DNA of 64,000 bases from Streptosporangium becharense (GTDB taxonomy: Bacteria > Actinomycetota > Actinomycetes > Streptosporangiales > Streptosporangiaceae): NCBI RefSeq assembly GCF_014204985.1, contig NZ_JACHMP010000001.1, forward strand, positions 4,774,001-4,838,000, written 5' to 3'. Below, piece by piece: positions 58,563 to 64,000 of the stretch. Under the pieces are notes generated by a model. It ran no database searches and had not been told where the DNA came from. It was given only the letters and a program-made list of their open reading frames with translations. Both the position numbers and the translations under genes were made by a program. The stretch's first letter is position 1. Every line of letters starts with the position of its first letter.

Positions 58563-58817
58563 CTACGCGCCGGCACCCGCCAGGATGCGCTTGACCTCGA
58601 TCACCGAGGGATTGGTCCTGACGACCTGGCCGCCGGGGGAGTCCACCACGACGGTGGGCACGGTCTGGTTGCCGTTGTTGACACTCATGACGAACTTCGC
58701 GGCGTCCGGGTTGCTCTCGATGTCGATCTCCTTGTAGGAGATGCCCTCGCGGGTGAGCTGGCTCTTCAGCCGCTTGCAGGGGCCGCACCAGGTGGTGGTG
58801 TAGACAGTCAGCGCCAT
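58563..58817 (-). CDS. mrx1: Mycoredoxin (glutaredoxin-like, Mrx1)
   Basis: This 84-residue thioredoxin-fold oxidoreductase has the active site Cys11-Gly-Pro-Cys14 (WCGPC) and the cis-Pro segment QTVPTVVV. It reduces mycothiol mixed disulfides. ATG at 58817 gives the usual length. It lies beside nudC and uvrD2 as Rv3198A does. Confidence 0.92.
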   Translation of the reverse strand: MALTVYTTTWCGPCKRLKSQLTREGISYKEIDIESNPDAAKFVMSVNNGNQTVPTVVVDSPGGQVVRTNPSVIEVKRILAGAGA

Positions 58818-58875
58818 GTCGTGAGAAATCCCCTCATGTGATGTCCGGCGCCATTGGCAACAAAACGAAAGCCGC

Positions 58876-59898
58876 TCATCTTCCCGAGCCGAAGAGCTTC
58901 TCCGCCACCCACTGCTGAATGGTGTCCGCGACACCCGGCAGCCGGTAGAGGGGAGCGCTGTGCTCGACCCCGGGTTCGGTCAGCACCGTCACCGGGATGC
59001 CGACGTGGGCCAGGTGATCCCTGAGCTGGTAGCTGTGCTCGGCCGCGACGAACTCGTCCTTCGAGTGCACGGTCAGCACGGGCGCGTCACCCCGGCTCGC
59101 GTGCCAGGGGACCTCCATGCTCGCCCAGATCCTGGCGCACTTGCCGGTGGGCTCGCAGCCGCCGGCCAGCTTGATGGCCGCCGCGCGCAGCTTGCGCCTG
59201 TTCGGGTCGGAGGTGTGGGCACCCTCGGTGTAGGCGGTGAGCGGCGAGACCACCGGGGAGATGCCGACCACGCCGCGCAGCCCCGGCAGGCCGTTCTTGT
59301 AGGTGCCCACCGAGGTGGCGAGGTGACCGCCCGCGGAGAAGCCGACGACGGCGTAGTTGTTCGGGTCGAAGGACCACAGCGCCGCGTGCCGGCGCGCGGT
59401 GGCGATCGCGTCCAGGACGTCGGTGCGCTGGGCCGGCCAGCTCGCGTCGCCGGAGAGGCGGTAGTTGAGGTTGAAGACCGTGTAGCCCTGCTCGGCGTAA
59501 CTCCGGCTGATCTCGGTCATGTACTTCTTGTCACCGGACGACCACCAGCCGCCGTGGATCAGGAAGACGCCGGGTCGTCTGATGTCGTCCGTCTGGTGCC
59601 AGACGTCCATCCGCTGGCGCCCGTGCGGGCCGTACGCGACCGTGTCGATCACGGTGCCATGGACCAGCGGGTCGTCGCTCCCGCTCGGCGGGGGCGGCGT
59701 GGGGTTCTGGATGTCGGGGTCGCCCCCGGTCTTCCCCGCGCTGGACTCCGTCTTTCCCGCCGCGGACACGGCGGACACGGCGGACACGGCACCGGCCGGA
59801 GCGGAGACGGCGTGCGCGTGCGAAGGCGTATGGAGCGCCGCGGGGACCATCACCAGCGCCGCCAGAGCGAGCGCACCCACGGTTACCGCAGTTCGCAC
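58876..59898 (-). CDS. Secreted alpha/beta hydrolase (esterase/BD-FAE-like)
   Basis: This 340-residue exported hydrolase has a signal peptide (VRTAVTVGALALAALVMVPA), a Ser/Ala repeat (VSAVSAVSA), a Pro linker and a catalytic domain with HGGWW (oxyanion), GFSAGG (Ser), HSKDEF (Asp) and EHSAPL (His). Substrate unknown; acetyl-xylan- or carboxyl-esterase-like. GTG at 59898 follows GGAAGG by five bases. It is divergent from uvrD2. Confidence 0.87.
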   Translation of the reverse strand: MRTAVTVGALALAALVMVPAALHTPSHAHAVSAPAGAVSAVSAVSAAGKTESSAGKTGGDPDIQNPTPPPPSGSDDPLVHGTVIDTVAYGPHGRQRMDVWHQTDDIRRPGVFLIHGGWWSSGDKKYMTEISRSYAEQGYTVFNLNYRLSGDASWPAQRTDVLDAIATARRHAALWSFDPNNYAVVGFSAGGHLATSVGTYKNGLPGLRGVVGISPVVSPLTAYTEGAHTSDPNRRKLRAAAIKLAGGCEPTGKCARIWASMEVPWHASRGDAPVLTVHSKDEFVAAEHSYQLRDHLAHVGIPVTVLTEPGVEHSAPLYRLPGVADTIQQWVAEKLFGSGR

Positions 59899-60073
59899 GT
59901 TTTCCTTCCTTCCCAAGCTTAGTCCGACCCCATTGTGGGGTAGGAAGGCCGGTTTGCGCATCTCAGCGAACGGCATAGGTTGACGGCGGCATGTTGCCAG
60001 AATGAGCGATGCTTGGCCAGCGGCGGGCAGGATGGTGCCGCCCGGTCCGTTCGACAGCGTGTAAGGAGTCTCC

Positions 60074-62143
60074 GTGGAGCCCGACGACGTTCTGGCGGGG
60101 CTGGATCCCGAGCAGCGCGAGGTGGCCGAAGCCGTGCGGGGGCCGGTCTGCGTGCTCGCGGGGGCGGGGACGGGCAAGACACGCGCCATCACCCACCGCA
60201 TCGCCCACGCCGTCCGCAGCGGAGTGGTCGACGCGCAGGGCGTGCTCGCGGTGACGTTCACCACACGCGCCGCAGGGGAGCTCAGGCAGCGGCTGCGGCG
60301 GCTCGGTGCCCCGGGGGTGCAGGCACGCACCTTCCACGCCGCCGCGCTGCGTCAGCTCACCTACTTCTGGCCGCGCGTCATCGGCGGTGAGCCGCCCAGG
60401 GTGATCGAGTCGAAGCTCCCCCTGCTCGCCGACGCGTGCCGTGCCCTCCGCAAGGGCACCGAGCGCTCGGAGCTGCGCGACCTCGCCGCGGAGATCGAAT
60501 GGGCCAAGGCCACCCAGATCGGGCCGGAGGACTACGCGGAGGCCGCGCGCAAGGTCGGCCGCACCCCGCCGCTGCCGGTCGAGGACGTGTTCCGGCTCTA
60601 CGAGGCGTACGAGAGGCTCTGCCGCGAGCGGCACCTGGTCGACTTCGAGACCATCCTGGAGCTCACCGCGGCCGTGATGACCGAGCACCGCGAGGTGGCC
60701 GCCCAGATCCGCCAGCAGTACCGCTACTTCGTCGTCGACGAGTACCAGGACGTCAACCCGCTGCAGAAGCTGCTGCTCGACACCTGGCTGGGTGGTCGCG
60801 ACGACCTGTGCGTGGTCGGCGACCCCAACCAGACGATCTACTCCTTCACCGGCGCCACACCCCACTACCTGACCGGTTTCCCGGTCGAGTATCCCGACGC
60901 CTCCGTGATCAAGCTGGTCCGCGACTACCGCTCCACGCCGCAGGTGGTCTCCCTGGCCAACAGGGTGCTCGACCGGGCGCGAACCCCGTACAAGCTCGCC
61001 CTGGTCGCCCAGCGACCGGACGGCCCCGAACCCGTCTTCACCGAGTACGACGACGAGACCGCCGAGGCCGAGGGCGTCGCCCGTGCGGTGCGCAAACTGG
61101 CCGACGCCGGGGTGCCGACCCGGGAGATCGCCGTGCTGTTCCGGGTCAACGCCCAGTCCGAGGCGTACGAGCAGGCGTTCAGCCAGGCCGGTGTCCCGTA
61201 CGTGCTGCGCGGCGCCGACCGGTTCTTCGAGCGGCCCGAGGTACGCCACGCGGTGGTGCTGCTGCGGGGTGCCGCGCGCTCCGCCGATCCCGGTGACTCG
61301 CTGACCTCCGTCGTCCACGACATCCTGTCCGGCCTCGGGCTGACGCCCCAGCCGCCCGGCGGAGGCAAGGCCCGGGAGAAATGGGAGTCGCTCAGGGCAC
61401 TGGCCGCCCTCGCCGACGACCTCGCCGCCGAGGGCGCCGACCTGGCGGGCTTCGTCGCCGAGCTGGAGCGCCGGGCCGGCGAGCAGCACGCCCCACCCGT
61501 CGAGGGGGTCACCCTCGCCTCGCTGCACGCCGCCAAGGGCCTGGAATGGGACGCGGTCTTCCTCGTCGGCCTCACCGAGGGCATGCTTCCGATCATCTAC
61601 GCGGAGACGCCCGACCAGATCGAGGAGGAGCGCCGCCTGCTGTACGTCGGGATCACCCGCGCGCGCGCACACCTGACGTTGTCATGGGCGCTGGCGCGCT
61701 CGCCCGGTGGACGCCGTTCCCGCAAACCCTCCCGTTTCCTGGACGGGCTCACCGGCCGGGCGTCCTCCCGCGGCCGTACGGCCCCCGCCCCCGGCGGGGA
61801 ACGCCGTATTCTCGCCGCGCCGATCAGCTGCCGGGTCTGTGGCAAGACCCTGGCCGCCGCCGCCGAGCAGAAGCTCGGCAGGTGCTCCACCTGCCCCGCC
61901 GAGTACGACGAGTCGCTGCTGGAGTCGCTCAGGACCTGGCGCGCGGGCGTCGCGAAGGAGGCCAGGATCCCGCCGTACGTCGTCTTCACCGACGTCACCC
62001 TCCAGGCCATCGCCGAACGGGCCCCGGCCTCGGAACAGGACCTGCTGGCGATCACCGGAATCGGACGCGTCAAACTGGATCGTTACGGCGAAGCGGTGCT
62101 CGACCTGTGCCGCGCCGCCGCGAACCGGACGGAGGACGCGTGA
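60074..62143 (+). CDS. uvrD2: UvrD2-type DNA helicase with tetracysteine and HRDC domains
   Basis: This SF1 3'-5' helicase has 689 residues. It shows Walker A (AGAGTGKTRA), DEYQDVNPLQ, GDPNQTIYSFTGA and the AAKGLEWD motif. A tetracysteine (CRVC and CSTC, residues 587-608) and a C-terminal HRDC domain (about 620-685) match mycobacterial UvrD2. GTG at 60074 follows AAGGAG by five bases. The thioesterase gene overlaps its stop. Confidence 0.94.
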   Translation: MEPDDVLAGLDPEQREVAEAVRGPVCVLAGAGTGKTRAITHRIAHAVRSGVVDAQGVLAVTFTTRAAGELRQRLRRLGAPGVQARTFHAAALRQLTYFWPRVIGGEPPRVIESKLPLLADACRALRKGTERSELRDLAAEIEWAKATQIGPEDYAEAARKVGRTPPLPVEDVFRLYEAYERLCRERHLVDFETILELTAAVMTEHREVAAQIRQQYRYFVVDEYQDVNPLQKLLLDTWLGGRDDLCVVGDPNQTIYSFTGATPHYLTGFPVEYPDASVIKLVRDYRSTPQVVSLANRVLDRARTPYKLALVAQRPDGPEPVFTEYDDETAEAEGVARAVRKLADAGVPTREIAVLFRVNAQSEAYEQAFSQAGVPYVLRGADRFFERPEVRHAVVLLRGAARSADPGDSLTSVVHDILSGLGLTPQPPGGGKAREKWESLRALAALADDLAAEGADLAGFVAELERRAGEQHAPPVEGVTLASLHAAKGLEWDAVFLVGLTEGMLPIIYAETPDQIEEERRLLYVGITRARAHLTLSWALARSPGGRRSRKPSRFLDGLTGRASSRGRTAPAPGGERRILAAPISCRVCGKTLAAAAEQKLGRCSTCPAEYDESLLESLRTWRAGVAKEARIPPYVVFTDVTLQAIAERAPASEQDLLAITGIGRVKLDRYGEAVLDLCRAAANRTEDA

Positions 62144-63006
62144 ACGAGGCGCTGAAGGAGCTGCTGGACCTGCTCGACCTGGAGCAGATCGAGCTCGACA
62201 TCTTCCGGGGCCGCAGTCCCGAGGAGCGCATCCAGCGCGTGTTCGGCGGCCAGGTGGCCGCCCAGGCGCTGGTGGCCGCGGGCCGGACGGTACCGGACGA
62301 TCGCTACGTCCATTCGCTGCACGCTTATTTCATCCGGCCGGGAGACCCGGCCATCCCGATCATCTACAACGTCGAGCGGGTCCGCGACGGCCGTTCCTTC
62401 ACCACCCGGCGGGTCGTGGCCATCCAGCACGGCAAAGCGATCTTCGCCATGTCGGCCTCCTTCCACGTGGTCGAGAGCGGCGTCGAGCACCAGGCGGCGA
62501 CCATGCCCGAGGTGGCCGGGCCGGAGGAACTGCCGCTCTTCCGGGAGCGGATGCTCGGGATCGTGGGGGAGGACTCCCCGCTGCGGGAACTGGTGACCCG
62601 GCCCAGGCCGGTGGACGCCCGCTACGTCACCCCCCTCACCTGGGAGGCGCACCGCGATCCGGAGTTGCGCGGCTCGAAGACCAACGTGTGGTTCCGTTAC
62701 GACGCCGAACTGCCCGACGACCCGCTGCTGCACGTGGTGCTCGCCGCCTACGCCTCCGACTTCACCCTGGTCGACACCGTGCTGCTGACCCACGGGCTGG
62801 CGTGGGGCGCCTCCAACGTCTCCGGGGCGTCGCTGGACCACGCGATGTGGTTCCACCGGCCGTTCCGCGTGGACGACTGGATGCTGTACGCCCAGGAGTC
62901 ACCGTGGTCGGGCGCGGCCCGCGGGCTCGCCAGGGGTGAGATGTTCACCCGCTCCGGAGAGCTGGCGGTCTCGGTGGTCCAAGAAGCCCTGATTCGCGTG
63001 AGATAG
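62140..63006 (+). CDS. tesB: Acyl-CoA thioesterase II (TesB)
   Basis: This double-hotdog thioesterase of 288 residues hydrolyses acyl-CoA. It has FGGQVAAQALVAA, SLHAYFIRPGD and the C-terminal hotdog with DFTLVDT and SLDHAMWFHRPF, where the acid/Thr/Gln active site lies. GTG at 62140 overlaps the UvrD2 stop (GTGA) and has GGAGG four bases upstream, so the two genes are coupled. Confidence 0.93.
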   Translation: MNEALKELLDLLDLEQIELDIFRGRSPEERIQRVFGGQVAAQALVAAGRTVPDDRYVHSLHAYFIRPGDPAIPIIYNVERVRDGRSFTTRRVVAIQHGKAIFAMSASFHVVESGVEHQAATMPEVAGPEELPLFRERMLGIVGEDSPLRELVTRPRPVDARYVTPLTWEAHRDPELRGSKTNVWFRYDAELPDDPLLHVVLAAYASDFTLVDTVLLTHGLAWGASNVSGASLDHAMWFHRPFRVDDWMLYAQESPWSGAARGLARGEMFTRSGELAVSVVQEALIRVR

Positions 63007-63024
63007 CGGCAAAATCGCAGGTAG

Positions 63025-63061
63025 AAAATAAGTTGCCCATCCCCCGTACGGGGTTTAGGGT
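63025..63061 (+). promoter_or_regulatory. WhiB7/WblC-type promoter with AT-rich box
   Basis: AAAATAA at 63025-63031 lies two bases upstream of a -35 TTGCCC (63033-63038), 17 bases from a -10 TAGGGT (63056-63061). WhiB7 binds such AT-rich boxes beside the -35 through its RGRPR AT-hook, so this is likely the autoregulated promoter. Transcription would begin near 63068. Confidence 0.8.
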
Positions 63062-63074
63062 CTTGGTCAAGCAA

Positions 63075-63094
63075 GTCGGACACTACTGTCCGAC
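63075..63094 (+). promoter_or_regulatory. 8-bp hairpin at the start of the whiB7 leader
   Basis: GTCGGACA at 63075-63082 pairs with TGTCCGAC at 63087-63094 over a CTAC loop, near the predicted 5' end and just before the uORF ribosome site. It may stabilise or gate the leader. Confidence 0.6.
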
Positions 63095-63120
63095 GGTCCA
63101 CGAATGGAGGTGAGTCCACG

Positions 63121-63417
63121 GTGAAGAGCATTCTGATGTCGTCCTGGCTGGGGCTCACTTCCGCGCGCCGTAACACCCTTGTGTCCTGCGGCGGCCAGGC
63201 CATCCTCACCGTCCGTGAGGCTGCCCTGCTCCAGCGGGATGAGTCTGCCCACTTCCAGGTCGAAACCCGTCGGCGTGCCGCCGTCGCCGCTTTCCCGGCG
63301 ATGGGTGCCGCCGTTGCCCCGACTCCTGTGGGTGACGACTACGCAACGACCAAGCACATCGGAAACGGTGGACTGCGTGGTCCGCAACCCTGGAGGCATC
63401 GCCCGGTCATGAACTGA
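63121..63417 (+). CDS. uORF in the whiB7 leader (attenuation leader peptide)
   Basis: This 98-codon frame has an ideal ribosome site (GGAGGTGA at 63106-63113) seven bases before its GTG and ends 17 bases before the terminator. The peptide resembles no enzyme: a middle stretch RRRAAVAAFPAMGAAVAPTP is very Ala-rich. In Streptomyces and mycobacteria whiB7 is controlled by such uORFs: ribosome stalling by antibiotics or amino-acid shortage prevents terminator formation. It is longer than a usual leader peptide, so an independent small protein is possible. Confidence 0.7.
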   Translation: MKSILMSSWLGLTSARRNTLVSCGGQAILTVREAALLQRDESAHFQVETRRRAAVAAFPAMGAAVAPTPVGDDYATTKHIGNGGLRGPQPWRHRPVMN

Positions 63418-63434
63418 CCGGGAGATAAGCCTTC

Positions 63435-63475
63435 AGGCCGCGGATCCGCATCAGGATCCGCGGCCTTCTTGTTTG
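63435..63475 (+). terminator. Rho-independent attenuator terminator before whiB7
   Basis: A perfect 13-bp stem (63435-63447 with 63454-63466, words AGGCCGCGGATCC and complement) has a six-base loop and is followed by TTCTTGTTTG. It lies inside the leader, 78 bases before the whiB7 start, so it attenuates rather than ends a gene. Confidence 0.9.
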
Positions 63476-63543
63476 TCCGCGTCATTCCTGACCCCCCACC
63501 CACGAGGTAACCAACTATCGAACACCTAGCTGAGAGGTGAAGC

Positions 63544-63813
63544 ATGGGGGCCCAGACGGTCATGGACCTGATCGACGAAGCCGCAATCCCCTGTCGTACC
63601 GACCCTGACCTGTGGTTCGCCGAGTCCCCGGACGACGTGGAGTTCGCCAAGGCGCTCTGCGGAGGCTGCCCGATCCGCCAGGCCTGCTTGGCCCGAGCGC
63701 TGGAGCGCGAGGAGCCGTGGGGAGTCTGGGGCGGCGAGCTCGTCCTGCGGGGAGCGATCGTTCCCCGGAAGCGCCCGCGCGGACGCCCGCGGAAGAACCC
63801 GGTCGCCGCCTGA
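63544..63813 (+). CDS. whiB7: WhiB7/WblC redox-responsive transcription factor
   Basis: WhiB7 activates intrinsic antibiotic-resistance genes with the primary sigma factor. The 89-residue protein has the four Fe-S Cys (17, 39, 42, 48), the GVWGG turn (60-64) and the C-terminal AT-hook RGRPR (79-83) that defines WhiB7. GAGG lies six bases before the ATG. Its position beside uvrD2 is the same as in M. tuberculosis (Rv3197A) and S. coelicolor. Confidence 0.95.
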   Translation: MGAQTVMDLIDEAAIPCRTDPDLWFAESPDDVEFAKALCGGCPIRQACLARALEREEPWGVWGGELVLRGAIVPRKRPRGRPRKNPVAA

Positions 63814-63866
63814 CCGACCTGATATCCGACAGCACACCACCCCAGAACGTTCCTGAGAGGATCACC

Positions 63867-64000
63867 ATGAGCTACTCCAGCACCCGGAGCCTGAACCTGC
63901 CGTCTATCCAAGAAGAACTGGTCCGGGATCGAATACGGACCCTTCACCAGGAGGCGGAGCAGCACCGCCGAGCGGTCGGACTCCAGCGTGTCCAGCGCGC
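63867..64000 (+). CDS. N-terminal part of a hypothetical protein (partial)
   Basis: GAGAGG lies six bases before an ATG that opens a frame running off the window (MSYSSTRSLNLPSIQEEL, then basic and helical). 44 full codons are seen. No family is recognised. It lies 53 bases after whiB7 and may belong to the same transcript. Confidence 0.6.
   Translation, partial: MSYSSTRSLNLPSIQEELVRDRIRTLHQEAEQHRRAVGLQRVQR

Noticed and set aside
1..64000. tRNA or rRNA genes, insertion sequences, phage integrase or attachment site
   Set aside because: I looked for T-loop words such as GGTTCGAATCC, transposase motifs and integrase boxes by eye and found none; a tRNAscan or ISfinder search could still find something I missed.

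Overview
The window is about 64 kb of very GC-rich chromosomal DNA from a filamentous actinobacterium. Gene content, GTG/TTG starts, leaderless promoters and gene order suggest the Streptosporangiales (Streptosporangium/Nonomuraea type); the exact genus is an inference. I see no rRNA, tRNA, CRISPR array, transposase or phage gene. Most of the window is conserved core chromosome, with one clear accessory insert (about 49-57 kb) and many short tandem repeats.

Region 1 (1-11.6 kb) is a cell-envelope stress block laid out as in mycobacteria: leucyl aminopeptidase, O-methyltransferase, ECF sigma factor SigE with a near-perfect autoregulatory promoter, its zinc anti-sigma factor, HtrA protease, TatB, Mrp Fe-S carrier ATPase, MarR regulator, DUF1003 protein and an MgtE_N/CBS protein. 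Region 2 (10.6-19.3 kb) holds an EamA exporter, BioY biotin transporter, HpcH/CitE-type lyase, a two-gene membrane operon and a large membrane-anchored Asp-box (BNR) protein with a collagen-like cytoplasmic tail. Region 3 (19.3-32 kb) has DUF6758, a degenerate MBL-fold protein, a RecB-like nuclease, hydrolases, a DEAD-box helicase lacking a canonical start codon, a ferritin-like protein, DUF3107, a TetR regulator, Ku, a Gly/Cys/His-rich secreted protein and MoeZ.

Region 4 (32-38.3 kb) has a small wHTH/membrane operon with a palindromic operator, then a tandemly duplicated two-gene module, each copy coding for an exported four-cysteine protein and a mycosin-like subtilase. An alkyltransferase-like (ATL) protein and a CDP-glycerol glycerophosphotransferase follow. 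Region 5 (41.5-48.5 kb) is the AdnA-AdnB helicase-nuclease pair. With Ku, the RecB-like nuclease, ATL and UvrD2, the window is rich in DNA-repair genes.

Region 6 (48.5-57.1 kb) is the accessory part. A compact, overlapping, iron-box-controlled operon (ATP-grasp, two IucA/IucC synthetases, PLP decarboxylase) should make an NRPS-independent siderophore that I do not recognise. Downstream on the same strand lies an editing-domain-less threonyl-tRNA synthetase preceded by a Thr-Thr-Thr leader peptide and a perfect 15-bp hairpin, the layout of a threonine attenuator. Region 7 (57.3-64 kb) is again conserved: NudC, mycoredoxin, a secreted esterase, UvrD2, TesB thioesterase, and the WhiB7/WblC antibiotic-response regulator with its whole control leader (AT-rich box next to the -35, long uORF, 13-bp terminator).

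Across the window at least twelve genes have a TAnnnT element 6-8 bases before the start codon and no Shine-Dalgarno sequence, indicating leaderless transcripts.
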